DNA of 64,000 bases from Portunus trituberculatus (Eukaryota; Arthropoda; Malacostraca; Decapoda; Portunidae): NCBI RefSeq assembly GCF_017591435.1, contig NC_059289.1, forward strand, positions 20,424,610 to 20,488,609, read 5' to 3'. Below the pieces are notes generated by a model. The model saw only the letters and a program-made list of their open reading frames with translations, searched no databases and was not told the DNA's origin. Shown in pieces: positions 45,389 to 58,623 of the stretch (its first letter is position 1; each line of letters opens with the position of its first letter). Made by a program: the position numbers and the translations under genes.

Positions 45389-46406
45389 TCACCTTAGCAT
45401 ATTCATTTCTTGCTGTTTTGAAGTTTTCCTTATTTTCTGGATTTCTGTTTCTTCTCCACCTTTTCCATGCTCCATCTCGTTTCTCCTTTGCCCTAGCACA
45501 TCTTGCATTAAACCAATCTTTCTTTCCTTCTTCTTTAGGTCTATATTTTGGAACATATTCCTGACCCCAGTTTTGTATATTTCCAAAATAAGTTATATTT
45601 CTCTTGAACCGTTAATGAGTTTTCCATCTCCTCCCAGTTTACGTTTTAAAATAGTTCTTGAGATTCTCAATATCAGCCTTTCTGTAATTTAATCGGTCTC
45701 CTTTGTATGATTCATCTCTATCTTCCTTTCCTTCTTCTATATCCATCTCTAATATTACATGGTCACTCTTTCCCAATGGGCACTTGTATCTTATATCATC
45801 GTTAATTGGTATATCCCTTGTAAAACTAGGTCTAATCTTGCCGGCTCATCGTTTCCTCTGAATCTTGTGTTTTCCTTTACTCTTTGGACCATCAAATTAT
45901 CTATCATTAGGTTCAGGAATCTATCTCCCAGGCATCTTCCCCATACCACTTTCATAATTTTCCCAGTCTACCTCCTTACAGTTGAAATCTCCTACCAATA
46001 TCACTTTTCTCCTTTCCTTAATGATTCTTGTAAGACTCCTTATTGTGTCATCTATCATGTCTCTATATTCTTGGTTAGTCCATGAGTTTGTTTTGGTGGC
46101 ACATATGTTCCAATGATTGTTAACTCCTTTTGTTAATATGCATCTTAACATACAGTATTTCTGATTTTCCTTCCCAAACTCCACTTGATTTACCACTATC
46201 TCCTTCCTTAACATCATCATGACTCCTCCTCCTCCTTTACCCACTCTGTCTCTCCTCCATATATTATACCTTTTATCTATGTCTATTTTTATTGCCTCAT
46301 TTAACTTTGTTTCCACCAGGCATACAATATCTGGTTCTTCTTTCTTTATGTAATCTCTTAATTCTAATTTACTAGATAAAATCCCATCTATGTTTGTATA
46401 CATCAT
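45389..46406 (-). pseudogene. ORF2 endonuclease of B2
   Basis: From the tandem ATG at 46406: YTNIDGILSSKLELRDYIKK, PDIVCLVETKLNEAIKI and VILVGDFNCKEVDWENYESG form one frame to 45921 (161 codons). SDH sequence near 45770 and the basic linker at 45586-45389 follow out of phase. This is the longest uninterrupted endonuclease of family B and shows what the RTE split in B1. Confidence 0.83.
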
Positions 46407-46407
46407 T

Positions 46408-46428
46408 TTAATCTCTTGTTCTTATCAT
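46408..46428 (-). other. six-codon mini-ORF between ORF1 and ORF2 of B2
   Basis: ATG at 46428, TAA at 46410-46408, and ORF2 ATG at 46406. It has the same size and spacing as in B1 (34-54) although three of the six codons differ. Confidence 0.35.
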
Positions 46429-46434
46429 TTTTAG

Positions 46435-47462
46435 TTAAACTTGCTCCATTCTTTTCTCTTCTTTCTCTTTTATATACCATTTCCTTATCCTGTCTCCTAT
46501 AATTCTCCAAAAATGCCTTCTTCTCCTCCTCTGACCTTTCATTATTTTTTCTCTTGCTTCTGCCACCAGTTCATTGTGTCTCTTCCTTTCCTCCTTGTTT
46601 CTATTTTTCTTTATATATATATCTTTGCAACCTTCTGTTTCTCTGAGTTTCGTTTTTCTATATAGTACTTCTTCTGCTGCTGCTTGTGATTTTAGTAATA
46701 TCTTAATTGGTCTCACTGTTCCTTCTTGATATGGTCCCATTCTATGGATTTCTTCTACTTCCTCTTCTAAGTTCTGTCTATCCTCGTCATTCAGATGTTT
46801 TAGTAGGTCTTTTACTGATTTCATTTCGTCTTTTTCCCTTCTTGGTCTATATTTAACATTTTTTCTTTCAGTCCAAAAATAATTACACTCTTCTTTTTTT
46901 CATAATTTCTCTTACTAAATTTTCTTTTTCTTGAGGACTCCTATCATTTTGCTTGTCATATTTTCATCTCTTTCTTTTAACTGTTCTTGAAATACTTCTT
47001 GAAATGATTCCTTGTCTTTCTTATCTTGGATTCTCCATGCTTGTACTTCTTTTTAATCACGTCTTGTACTCTTTTTTCTTCTTTGTTAACTAGATCTTTT
47101 AGCTTTTCTTTTTCTTTCTCGGCTTTACCGAGTCCTTCTTCCATCAATTTCTTATAGTTCGCTATTTGGACTTTTAATTCTTCATTTTCGTTCTTAGCCT
47201 AGTTTCGTTTTCTTCCACTCTTTTATCCTTTCTTTCAATTTCTGGAGCTCTTTATCCTGTTCTTCATTCTCTTTCATTCCCATACTCTCCTTTATCAATT
47301 TATCTAATTTCGTTCGATAGTTAAGACTCTATGAAATAGTGAAGTTTGCGCCGTATCAAAGCTTTCAAATTCTCTTTCTCCCTCACCAACATTGTCATCA
47401 TCAGCTTTCATTCTTTCCCTTGTCACATACCTGCATTTAGATGGAATATCTTTCTCACTCAT
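46435..47462 (-). pseudogene. ORF1 of B2
   Basis: ATG at 47462 begins SEKDIPSKCRYVTRERMKAD. The coiled-coil middle is broken by frameshifts (stop near 47316). The C-terminal frame at 46824-46435 has EEVEEIHRMGPYQEGTVRPI, KILLKSQAAAEEVLYRKTK and DIYIKKNRNKEERKRHNELV, matching the RRM-plus-C-terminal layout of LINE ORF1 proteins, and ends MEQV with TAA at 46437-46435. Confidence 0.72.
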
Positions 47463-47565
47463 TATTATTTAACACTGTATTCATGAAAAAAAAAATGAGT
47501 CCACACTTATCGCCCAGGCCACTGTAAACCCAAACAAAGGTAGTGAAGATCAGCTGATTCTCGGG

Positions 47566-47568
<3 letters not shown>

Positions 47569-47600
<32 letters not shown>
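47569..47600. repeat. (AC)n joint A3 to B2
   Basis: Sixteen GT units on the plus strand between the B2 5' UTR and the A3 3' end. Confidence 0.95.
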
Positions 47601-47602
<2 letters not shown>

Positions 47603-47639
47603 TTACCTAATTGTAACATACGGAAAGAGCTATGCTCGT

Positions 47640-49245
47640 GTTGTCCCGTCTCCATATCTATTAATGTCCAGCTTTTCTTAAAATCATGAATATTCCTTGT
47701 GTTGACCACTTCCATGTCTAAACTATTCCATGCTTCCACCCTTCTATGAGGAAGCTATATTTTTCACATCTCTCCTATAAGTGGCCATTTTAGTTTTTCC
47801 CATGCCCTCTCGACATTCTTTCATTCCACATACACAGATCTTCCCTATCCATTTTTCCATGCCAATCATCACTCTGTATATTGCTATCAGGTCTCCCTTT
47901 CTCTTCTGTTTTCCAGGGTCGGAAGTTGCATTCTTTTCAGTCTGTCTTCATAAGTCAAATCTCTTAAGTCAGGCACCATTTTGTTGCAGCCCTCTGTACT
48001 TTCTCTAGTTTCCTTATGTGTTTCTTTAAGTTCGAGCCCACTGTATTGTTGCATATTCAAGCCTCGGTCTTATCATTGCAGTAATTATTTTCTTCATCAT
48101 TTCTTCATCTAAATATCTGAACGCCACTCTTATGTTCCTCAATAAGTTCAATACTTCTCCAATTATTTTGTTTATATGTCTCTCTGGCGATAGGTCATTG
48201 GTAATTGTCACCCCAAGGTCTTTTCTTCATGACTGGTTTTATGTCTTCATTTCCTATCTTGTACATACTCCTGATTCTTCTTTCACTCTTGCCAAACTCT
48301 ATTTTCTTGCATTTTGTCGTGTTGAACTCCATTTGCCATGTACAGCTCCATTTCCATATTCTGTCCAAGTCTTCCTGGAGTAGTTCGCAATCTTTGTCAC
48401 ATCTCACTTTTCTTAACAATTTTGCATCGTCTGCAAATAGGCTCACATAACTGGACACCCCATCCACCATGTCATTTATGTAGACCGCAAACATTACTGG
48501 TGCCAACACTGATCCCTGTGGAACTCCACTCTCCACCAAGCCCCATTCTGATGGTCTGTCCTTAATTATTGTTCTCATTTCTCTTCCTACCAAAAGTCTT
48601 CCATCCATTTTAGTAAACTGCCATGCACTCCTCCTACCATTTCAAGTTTCCAGATCAGTCTCCGGTGTGGTACCTTATCAAAGGCCTTTTTTAAATCCAG
48701 ATATATTCCATCAGCCCAACCATCTCTTTCCTGTATTACATCTATCACCCTCGAATAGTAACATATCAGGTTTGTCGTGCATGAACGCCCTTTTCTAAAA
48801 CCAAATTGACACTCACAAAGTATGTCATTTTTCTCCAAGAAGTCTGTCCATCTATTCTTCACCACCCTCTCACACATCTTAGCTACCACACTTGTAAGTG
48901 ACACTGGTCTATAGTTCAATGGGTCTCTCTTGTTACCTGATTTATAGATTGGGACAATGTTAGCTCTTTTCCAGTCTTGGGGCACTACACCTTCCCTTAA
49001 TGAGGCATCAATTACTTCACAAACTTTTTCTGCCAGTTGCTCCTGCATTCTCTTAAAATCCATCCTGATACCCCATCAGGTCCCACAGCTTTTCTCACTT
49101 CTAAACTCCCCATCATATTCTTGATCTCCTCCACAGTTACTTGAAACTCCTTCATAATCCCTTTCTGTTCCATTACCAGTGGTTTGTCAAAAGCAGTCTC
49201 CTTTGTGAATACCTTCCGAAAGCATCCATTCATAGCCTCTGCCAT
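47640..49245 (-). pseudogene. ORF2 reverse transcriptase of A3
   Basis: Frames 49245-49012 (TVEEIKNMMGSLEVRKAVGP), 49063-48587 (NYRPVSLTSVVAKMCERVVK, FGFRKGRSCTTNL, LDLKKAFDKVPHRRL), 48608-48195 (GVPQGSVLAPVMFAVYIND, FADDAKLL) and 48211-48026, then thumb sequence to about 47640. The breaks at 48594, 48225 and 48035 match those of A2, apart from one homopolymer A. Confidence 0.85.
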
Positions 49246-49342
49246 TTCCTGGGATCTTCACTGCATACTCCATTTACTTCTAAACTTTCAATACTTTCTC
49301 TATTTTTGATGTTGTTGTTCACATGTCTGTAAAAAGCCTTGG

Positions 49343-50494
49343 TTGGTCTTTACATTTATCAATTATATCCTTTTCTTGTTTCTTTCTTTCTTCTCTTCTA
49401 ATCAACACATATTCATTTCTTGCTCTTTTGTAACTTTCCCACTGCTTAATCCGTCTTTTCCTTCTCCACCTCTTCCATGCATCCTCTTTTCTTGTTCTAG
49501 CCTTTTCACATCTATCGTTAAACCAGTCCTGCTTTCCAACTTCTCTATGTTGTCTTATTGGTACAAATTTTTCTCACCTTCTTTGTATATTTTTATAAAT
49601 TCCTTCCACTTTTCATTTGCTCCTTAGCACTCTTGAATTTCATCCAATTTGTCTCTTGAAAGAATTTCTTTAGGTTTCCAAAATCTGTCTTGGCATAATT
49701 CCATCTTCCCACTTTATATTCTTCATTTCTTCTAGATTTCTCTTCATCTATCACCTTGAACTCCAAAACTGCATGATCACTCTTTGCTAAAGGGCACTCC
49801 ACCCTCATCTCCTCAATGACCATTGGCTCTGTACTAAAGACCAAGTCCAGTCTTGACGATGCTCCCTCTCCTCCAAACCTAGTATCTTCTTTGACCCACT
49901 GAGTTAACACATTTTCCATTGCCAGTGTCAATAGTGTATTTCCCCATGTTGTCTCTGATCCTTCCATTGACCAGTCCTCCCAACACACCTCTTTACAATT
50001 AAAATCTCCCATCATTATAGTTCGTTCACAGCCACCCAACATTTCTTCCAGACATGTTCCTGTATCACTTATCATTTCTTCATATTCCTGTACTGACCAT
50101 GCATTTGTCTTAGGTGGTACGTACACCACTATGTAGTGCCTCTTTTTCCTTCATTAGTTTCTGCTCTGATCTTTAGCACTTCTGCCTTTCCCATACCTTC
50201 TTTCACTTGATCCACCTTTATATCTTTTTAACCAGCAACATCACTCCTCCTCCCATCTTACCTACTCTATTTCTTTTCCAAACATTATATTTCCTTCTCC
50301 AACCATCATCAGGTCTTCTCCTCTCTCAGTTTTGTTTCAGTAAGACCCACAATATCTGGGTTCTTGTCCCTCAAGTAATCGTTGAGTTCTAAAATCCCCG
50401 ATATCACTCCATTTATGTTGGAATACATTACATTCCGCTCATACGTAAGTTTCTTTAGTCCTTTCTTGCTGTACTTTTCTGGGTTATGAACCAC
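49343..50494 (-). pseudogene. ORF2 endonuclease of A3
   Basis: Frame 50494-50309 (NVMYSNINGVISGILEL, PDIVGLTETKLREEK) and frame 50129-49593 (178 codons: VYVPPKTNAW, MMGDFNCKEVCWEDW, FGGEGASSRLDLVFST, CPLAKSDHAVLEFKV). A basic linker continues to 49343. This is the longest endonuclease frame of family A. ORF2 start is either 50494, overlapping ORF1, or the Met of MYSNING near 50428. Confidence 0.83.
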
Positions 50495-51382
50495 TTCCTC
50501 AGTCTCATATCCAAGATTCTCCAGAAAAACTCTTTCTTCTCTTCTGTCCTCTCTTCATTTTTTTTCAAAGCCTCCTTTCTCAACTCATTTAACATTTCTC
50601 TTTCCTTTTCACCGAGATCTCTTCTCAACCAAATCTTCCTTGTTGTTTCCTGCTGGGCTAGCCTCCATGACTTCTCCACCAATTCATCTACATCCTTTTG
50701 TGACTTAAGTTTGATTCTTATTGGCCTCATACCTTCTCCTGTGAACTTTCCAATTCTATGGAAGTCCTCTATTTCTTGTACTAGGTCTTTTCCTCCTCCT
50801 GCACCACATTAATGATATTATTTATCACCTTTTTATGTTTTTCTCTCTCCATTTTACTCGGTGTCTTATCCTCCTCCACACCAAATATCACCACACATCT
50901 CTTTTTGTCTACAGTTTCCTCACCAATGTCTCATTTGACTTAATAACCTTCACCACTTTCTCAGCAATCTTCTCTTCTATGATCTGTTGATCTATAATTT
51001 CAGCAAGGCCCAAAGTTTTCTCCCCAGACTCTTTGATTTCCTTTTCCAGACTTGCAACTTTGTAATTTACCTCCTTTCTTTCCATTTCCTGACTTTTTTT
51101 TCATTCAGCCTGCTTCTCCATCACTTTTCCTAAAGATTCTCCACATTTGTCGCAATTCACTTTAATTAACTTAACCTCCTCTTTCAGTACTGCATTTTCT
51201 GTCTTCATTTCAGCGCACTCTTTCAGCACATTGTTATGACTCTTTTCCAGTTCTCCATACTTTTCAAATAGTTTTTCAATTTTTCCTTCTAATTCCAGAA
51301 TTTTCTTGACATAGACGCTCTTTTCCATTGTATCTTGGAAGCCTGTGAAGTCTAATTTGTCTTCCGAATATGCGGCCGCCAT
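50455..51382 (-). pseudogene. ORF1 of A3: coiled coil plus RRM-like domain
   Basis: The likely start is the ATG at 51382 (MAAAYSEDKLDFTGFQ). The frame to 51101 is a coiled coil (KILELEGKIEKLFEKYGELE, NAVLKEEVKLIKVN). A frameshift follows. KRCVVIFGVEEDKTPSKMER near 50905 is the RNP-like strand, and 50730-50455 gives RPIRIKLKSQKDVDELVEKS, IWLRRDLGEKEREMLNELRK and FFWRILDMRLRKWF. The layout equals that of B and C. Confidence 0.74.
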
Positions 51383-51605
51383 GTTGCGCAGATGTAAACA
51401 ACTCCCAGCTGATGGTTCCAACGCAGGTTACAGTTAAAATTCACCTTCCCTGGACATTACTTGCTTCTCAACAGTTAACATATGGAGACGGGACAAACAT
51501 TACATGCTCCTTACCCACCTTAGTTACTCTTAGGCAACGGCAACAGTAGTAGTAAAGATGATTTCTCCGGAGCTCAGCGACCGCGTCTTCTGTGTACCGT
51601 ACCGT

Positions 51606-51607
<2 letters not shown>

Positions 51608-51697
<90 letters not shown>
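51608..51697. repeat. (TG)n of the MITE, 5' flank of A3
   Basis: About 45 TG units on the plus strand. The compact MITE copy has no such tract at this point, so it either expanded before or arose with the first LINE insertion. Confidence 0.95.
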
Positions 51698-52147
<450 letters not shown>

Positions 52148-52151
52148 TTAA

Positions 52152-52458
52152 TATGTAAAGTGGTTTCCTCCAATGATCACCTACCATCTGTTGTTTGTTG
52201 GTGCAAACTACCGTCCCACCCTACTGTTGAGGCGTCTGTGAATAATTCAATGTCAGGCCCTGATCTAAAAATGGCCCTATCCTGCACTGCTGCATCGCTG
52301 CACCACCAAGCTAACTCAGATTTCATGTCTTGCGAAATCATCATAGTATCAAAGTTCCCTTGGGCTGCCACCAGAAGGCCAATGACCCGAGCCATTTGTC
52401 TGATTTGTGCCACATCCTTACACATGAGTGCCCCACAAGCTTGCACTAGCTTCACCAC
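52152..52458 (-). pseudogene. DIRS copy 2 RNase H, N-terminal part
   Basis: VVKLVQACGALMCKDVAQIR, ARVIGLLVAAQGNFDTMM and IELFTDASTVGWDGSLH, which holds the first RNase H Asp. After a stop near 52179, SLEETTLHIN reaches the MITE at 52151. The continuation (ALELK) lies at 33071. Confidence 0.8.
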
Positions 52459-52473
52459 TCTGCGTTCTGGAAG

Positions 52474-53148
52474 TTAAAATTTCATGGTAACTGTGTCAAT
52501 AATGTTCCCCAGATACTTAATCTTTTGAGTTGGGACCAAAACTGATTTTTCCACATTAATACAGAACCCCAGTTGCTGCAAAAGAGCTAATGTGTCCTGC
52601 ACACATGCCATACAATCTTCCCAAGAACTATTACAAATAAGGGAGTCATCAATGAAGCTAGTAATAGTGTAACCCTTATTTCTCAAAGTGGAATAAACTG
52701 GCTTCATGAGCTTGGTGAAAATTCTTGGGCCTTCTGAGATCCCATTAGAAAGACATGTAAATTTATAAACTGTCCCCTGCCAAGTGAAACAAAGGAACTT
52801 CTGTTGTTCTTCAGCAATCTTAATGGAGTAATATGCATGTCTTAAATCCACAGAAGCTAAATAGTCTCCTGCATTAATAAGCCTAATTGCCTGCTCGAAA
52901 TCCTCGATTTTAAAATGTTGATATGGGATGTATAAATTTAGTTCCTCCAAGTTCAGAACCATCCTGTACTCCCCATTCTTCTTTGCCCTGAGAAAAATGG
53001 GAGAAATCCCTTGCTCCTCATGTCTAGTTGTAATTTTGATGATTTTAAGATCTAACAATTTTTTAATCTCAGCATTAATAATAGCTTGCTCCATTTTATT
53101 GAAGCGATACTCCAAATTACCTGAAAACAGATATCTAATTAAATCCAC
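52474..53148 (-). pseudogene. DIRS copy 2 reverse transcriptase
   Basis: An open frame of 224 codons: LKIIKITTRHEEQGISPIFL, RMVLNLEELNLYIPYQHFKI, AGDYLASVDLRHAYYSIKIA (palm Asp), LSNGISEGPRIFTKLMKPVY and TSFIDDSLIC with FIDD at 52656-52645, then LGFCINVEKSVL and LGNIIDTVTM. It is the most intact DIRS RT in the window and is uninterrupted from fingers to palm. The stop at 52474 precedes the connection domain. Confidence 0.88.
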
Positions 53149-53267
53149 ATCAATGTTAAGATGGCAATGCTAAACATAATCTAAAATAATGGGGTCATTG
53201 GTGATCTGATGCCATTCACAAACAAATTTGTGAAGCCTGCCACCTTCAAAATTCTCACTTGCATGGG

Positions 53268-54483
53268 TTACTGCCGGGGCCTGAAGCCGCCCCGGCTTTT
53301 GGCGTTTTTTGTCTCCATGTTGTGGAATCCATGAGAAGCCCGTTGACCATCCCTAAGGCCACGCTTCCAGAACCCATAAGGTTGGAAACGGAAAGAGAAA
53401 CCTCGGGATGTAGCTCCAGGTCCTAAGCCTCTTGTCCTGCTACCAGGAAGACGCCACGAAAATGAAGTTCTCTTGGCCGTAATTGTTGACTTTAGCTTAG
53501 CTGGCTCTTCAATCTGCTTCACACTCCTGGACACATCATCTCCAAAAAGAAACCGAGTCATTGGTACCTTCTCTGTGCAGAGATGACTAAACTTCTGGTT
53601 GAGTTCACGTTTCATCACAAACCTCCTTGCTTGGTTGTTTCTGAAGTTAGCATTCCCCAACAAGGCGAGAGCACTATTAAGAACTCTCTTGTGCCACCAC
53701 TGAGTGCTTTCCCTCTTGTGCCACTTTATCCAAGGTCAACAATGACTTAGTAATAACCGAAGCCGCTCTCAGAATGTCCTTATTAACTTCCTTCATGCGG
53801 AAGTCAGTCCTCCTAGCCTCAGTCCTTAAAGCATCCAAAATCTCTGGATTGCACTCTACAGGCGCCAGTGTGTGACAGTTGGACGGCCTCATCACACACT
53901 CATCCTCACAGATAGCTTTGTGATCCTCTTCCCACAGACCATTCTCAAACACAAAGTTCACCATGTCAGCCACTTTACTGTCAATCACCCCAGAAACAAC
54001 TTCTGGCGGGCCAAAAATCTTTGCACATTGATGCAATGGCCCAATGTCCGTGGGCAATGGGTCAGTTACCCCCTCATCATCGCTGGCCTCCGCCACAAAC
54101 CCAGAGAAATCACCTGATGAGGCACCACACGGAGGTCCATGAGATGGACCGGCACCATCATTAACAACAGATGAGCGGGGAGAAGGTGCCATCCTGGTAA
54201 CAACCGCTGCCCGTGGGGGTGAAGAAAAAACACCCTTGTCTGCTTTTAGCAGGTTAACCTCCCTTCGCAGCTCAGCCAAACCCTTCAACACAACGTTCCA
54301 CTGGCTAGGAGGTGCCGAATCCTGTGTGACAGCTGGTTTGGTGCATGAGGTGGCACCTGCCACCCTCCTAATCCAGGAGCCAGGTCGAGACGAGTGCTTT
54401 GACACTCTCCCGCTAGCCGTAAGCGTAGCCTCCGCCCCATGTGGCATGATGGCTCGCTCTTCTGCCGAATCGGAGGATGCCAT
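53268..54483 (-). pseudogene. DIRS copy 2 gag-like ORF
   Basis: Likely start ATG at 54483 (MASSDSAEERAIMPHGAEAT). The frame to 53677 is Ser/Pro/Arg-rich, with an acidic patch (EASDDEGVTDPLP), IGPLHQCAKIFGPPEVVSGV and KSLLTLDKVAQEGKHSVVAQ. After a frameshift, 53663-53268 continues with LLGNANFRNNQARRFVMKRE and a basic C-terminus (RTRGLGPGATSRG). It aligns with copy 1 gag. A role in RNA binding or particle assembly is assumed. Confidence 0.7.
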
Positions 54484-54728
54484 GGAAACAGCTGTAACAC
54501 CAAAACAAACCTTAAGCCAAGCACAACTAAATATAGCCACGTAATGTTCCCATGGAAGTCACTATACCGCTCCCTACTTGGATTACGGATAGTAGGCACT
54601 GTACCTGCTTTGACAGGTGACGTGGCCTTCTGAAAAACAGAAATCGAAACACTGGAACGGGAGACGACACCTCCCAACCTACGTCCGCCTGGTGTGGTGA
54701 GATGTAAACAACTGACGAGCGGCTCAGT

Positions 54729-54790
54729 GTGACAGTATCTCATGTGTTCCCTTTACCCCACAGCAGAGGTGATTTGATGAAGTAAAATAA
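54729..54790. repeat. DIRS copy 2 inverted terminal repeat, high-coordinate side
   Basis: GTGACAGTATCTCATGTG and CAGAGGTGATTTGATGAAGT are the complement of 31376-31440 and of part of the hairpin module. Marks the element's 5' end. Confidence 0.75.
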
Positions 54791-55155
54791 AGCTGTGTGA
54801 GTGGAACCCCGCCAACCATGTGAAGAGTACTACATAGGCAGATAAGGCCCTTGTACAGAGTGACCAGCTGCAATGGCAAGAAAAACTGGCAGAGATGCCT
54901 CAGAACACCTAACTTCATAGAAGCTGTTTTAACAAGAGATGAGGTGCAAAATTTTCAGTTAAGATCACACAGTGTAACAAAATTTTGACTTTTTTTTGTC
55001 TTTGGTCAATTAATGCTATTTTCTATTTCCTTTCATCTAAAAAACGAAGAATATACTGCTTATTCTCTTTAAACTTTGATTTTTATAAACTGGCCAGTGA
55101 TTAATGTGTAAACAAGTCGATCGTCATCAGTCATTACTATCTGCATTCATCAAGC
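54791..55155. other. unannotated DNA upstream of the pseudogene
   Basis: No clear feature was found. A promoter for the following gene could lie here, but no defined element can be supported. Confidence 0.4.
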
Positions 55156-55324
55156 ATGGCATCCAGAGGTTGTAAGCATCCGACAGACGGATTTTGCTAC
55201 ATCTGTGGCAAGTTTATCAAAACTAGAGCTAAAAAGTACTCTCTGGAAAGATCACTGAAAATGCACAAGGCCCCTCATTTCACCTGCGAACTCTGCAAAA
55301 GAACTCTGGAAGGTAAGAAAAACA

Positions 55325-55329
<5 letters not shown>

Positions 55330-55394
<65 letters not shown>
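55330..55394. repeat. (TA)n in the intron, left part
   Basis: About 32 TA units directly before the Tigger-like element, probably its insertion target. Confidence 0.92.
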
Positions 55395-55397
<3 letters not shown>

Positions 55398-56832
55398 TCA
55401 AACCTCGCCGAACACGAAACTCGTGTATACACGAATTGGTAAAATATCCCATATTTCGCCGAGCACGACTTTGACTCGCGATTGCACGATTTGGTCTCCA
55501 TTTGAATCTTCCGCTGGTCCTGGTGGATGCACTTGACCTCCCCTCCCAAGCGTCTTGGACTCTTCGTAATTTGCTGAAAGTCATGGAAGATGCAACATCC
55601 CTCTTCACTGAAACAGATCCCATCCTGGAGAGGAGCATTACCATATTTTACTGCTTGCAAGACGCTGCATCTTGGAAGACGCACCCTAATATTTGAAAGA
55701 AATTTATAAGAAAAAAAAAGTCAGTCTCATACAAGAACGCATTCACCATATACCCGACCACTGAACACAAAAACATAAGAAGCAAGGAGCCTGCAACACA
55801 CTATTGTTTCACCACTCATTACAAATTTGCTGGATCACTCACCACAAATTTAAAACTATGTAAATAAAAACACCATAGGTAAATACATATACACAGTGAA
55901 ACAGTCCATCTCTTCTTGTTTTAGTGGCGGGCGACAGCATGTTTTGGACCTGTTGTTTACATTACGGAATCACTTGTCCGACTGCTGAAACCGAACACGT
56001 CAGTGCTGCAGTTTGTATTTATTTTATTTTGCAGTCGTGCTTCATAGGCTTTATCAATGTGAATACAATTCACAAGTGGAGTTTTGACTCTTGCTTGAAT
56101 GAGTAAGCCACTTGGATGTTCTATCAATAAAGGTATAAAGGCACCTGGCATGATGTGTGTGCGTTCGTGTGCATGTATGTATGTGTTGCAATGAGACAAG
56201 GGAGCGGCCCATTTTCTCCACACGCTGAGTAGGCTGTAGGAAGGATTATGGTATTGTAAATACTTGTAACACCTAAGTACTGAGTTTACATAATATAAAA
56301 GGCTAAATTAAATGGTAATTAAGCTAACATCATAATGTAATGACTCAACATATAAATCCAGGTCGCTATCTGTCAAATGTCCAAGCTCACTTGAGGTTGG
56401 ATGCTGCCTTATAATACAACATTTATCTTGGAAGATGCACTAGTATTTTTCAGGGTACTTTTTAGGAAAAAAAGTGCGTCTTATAAGCCGTAAAATACGG
56501 TAAGTTCAAGAGAGGTGTTGAGGAGCTTCGTTTGCCCTACAAGGAGACCTTACGCCATATGGAAGCATCTGCCAGTTAGAGGCACATCACTTCATATTTC
56601 AAGCCCTCTCCAACCAGCAAATAAACTAAAGGTACTAGTACTATAATTAAATAAATTGTGTGCTTGGTACTTCATTTTTTTTTTTTCAGCCTTTTTGGTA
56701 AAAATTTTTTGGCGGGAGGATCTGGGAACGTAACCCCCATTTTTCCACAGGGCCTATTATTCGTCGAACAAGAATCTTGCCGTACACGACGAGCTCAGGA
56801 ACGTAACTGTCGTGTTGGGCGAGGTTTGACTG
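55395..56832. mobile_element. Tigger-like element in the intron
   Basis: Inverted ends CAGTCAAACCTCGCCGAACA and CAGTCAAACCTCGCCCAACA begin at 55395 and 56832, with (TA)n on both sides as expected for a TA-targeting pogo-type element. No transposase ORF was recognised in the 1438 bp. A second MITE lies inside (55638-56502). Confidence 0.75.
55638..56502. mobile_element. MITE with ACCGTATTTTAC ends, nested in the Tigger-like element
   Basis: Left TACCATATTTTACTGCTTGC and AAGACGC; right, reversed, TACCGTATTTTACGGCTTAT and AAGACGC. A subterminal CATCTTGGAAGA motif occurs on both sides. 865 bp, non-coding. Superfamily not assigned. Confidence 0.6.
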
Positions 56833-56844
56833 TGTATGTATGTA

Positions 56845-57005
<161 letters not shown>

Positions 57006-58623
57006 TATACTTTTTATTTTAACATATCCTATTACATTGAGTTGAATGTATCTGTATTTTTATACTTATGTTTTCATTCTGCTTTTTACAGGTTGGTACA
57101 GAGGGGAAAACAGAGCTATGAGATTTGCAATTCCCTGAATTTGGAGGGAACCAACTGATCACTCAAGCAATTACTTTTTCTGTATGGTAGACCCTTCCAA
57201 ACGTCGAGCAGGCAAAAATGCGCCTGCTATCATATATCCTGACCTTCTGTCATCCATTGCGCCAGTGCCACACTGCTCTGAGCTCCCCGTACCCACTCCT
57301 CCTAAGAGAGAGAGCATCATGGTTTACAAAAGGAAAGTAATTCAGAAGAACATGAAGACACTGATCCAGAGTTAAGAGATGCAACTGATGAGAGAAATCC
57401 ATACTAACCCAGCCAAGAAGATATCAATGACCTGATCAGAGATCTTGGCCTCATGAAGTCAAATGGCAAGCTTTTAACATCGAGACTCAAGCAGTGAAAT
57501 TTGCTAGATGAGAGTGTGCACATATCAGGTCAGAGAAAGCGTCACCAGCATTTTTCAAGCTTTTTCACTTGTCAAGATGAGCTTTGCTTTTGCCACAATG
57601 TGACCGGTCTGTTTGAGGCAATTGGAATTACCCTTAACCCCAAAGAATGGTGGCTCTTTATCAACAGCTCGTGCAGAAGCCTCAAAGCAGTGCTGCTTCA
57701 TAACGGGAATATGTACCCATCTCTCCCCCTCGCCCACTCTGTCCAGCTCAAAAAGGAATACAAGAGTGTCAAGATGTTGTTAGATGCCTTGAAATACGAA
57801 GAGTACCGTTGGGAGGTTATTGGAGACTTCAAAATGGTGGCTTTCCTGATGGGTCTCCAAAGCGGCTTTACCAAGTATCCTTGTTATCTTTGCCTTTGGG
57901 ACAGCAGAGATACCATGGCACATTACCTCAAGCGGGACTGGCCACAGCGAATCGAGTTTAGTGTGGGGAAGAACGTCAAATGGGAGCCATTGTTGGATCC
58001 CAGAAAAGTACCATTTCCTCCACTCCACTTAAAACTGGGCCTTATGAAACAATTCGTCAGAGTTCTAGATAAGGAGTCCCCAGCTTTCAAGTAGCTCCAA
58101 GATTTCTTCCCCAAGTTGTCTGCAGCAAAAGTTGAAGCCGGTGTCTTTATTGGTCCACAAATAAAAAAGGTCATGGAGTGCAAGGAGTTTCCCAAAAAAA
58201 CTCTCAAGGACAGAGAGAGCAGCATGGGACAGCTTTGTTGTAGTAGTTCTTGGCTTCTTGGGGAATCATAAGGCCGAAAACTATGTGGAGCTTGTTGAGA
58301 ACTTGGTGACAAACTACGGCAAGATGCGTTGCAGGATGTCCCTTAAAGTCCATATCCTTGACGCCCATCTTCATAAATTGAAGGCAAACATGAGAGCGTA
58401 CTCCGAGGAGCAAAGCGAGCGCTTTCACCAGGGTATATTGGACTTTGAATGCCGCTACCAAGGGTCTTATAATAAAAACATGATGGGAGACTACATTTGG
58501 GGGCTGATTCGTGAAAGTAATCTACAGTATAAGCGTAAAACTAGAAAAACTACTCATTTCTAATGTGTCTATTGTCTCACTGGTGTAATTCTAGAATAAA
58601 TAAATGCTATTATTGCATTATAT

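Larger units (their letters stand above)
43604..47568 (-). mobile_element. CR1-like LINE, family B, copy B2 (near full length, 4.0 kb)
   Basis: 5' UTR of about 106 bp (47568-47463), ORF1 from ATG at 47462, a mini-ORF, ORF2 from 46406, and a 3' end with two AACTAGGTAAATAC units. The 5' edge (GCTCCCGAGAATCAGC) lies directly beside the A3 (AC)n tail. It serves as reference for the RTE-split B1. It carries several frameshifts and a deletion of about 38 bp after FADD near 44430. Confidence 0.9.
47601..51607 (-). mobile_element. CR1-like LINE, family A, copy A3 (near full length, 4.0 kb)
   Basis: 5' UTR of about 225 bp beginning GTACGGTACGGTACACAG at 51607, ORF1 from 51382, ORF2 overlapping the ORF1 end, and a 3' end with a single AATTAGGTAAATAC unit. 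The 5' edge abuts (AC)n of the MITE, so this is the upstream-most member of the chain. Nearly identical to A2. Confidence 0.9.
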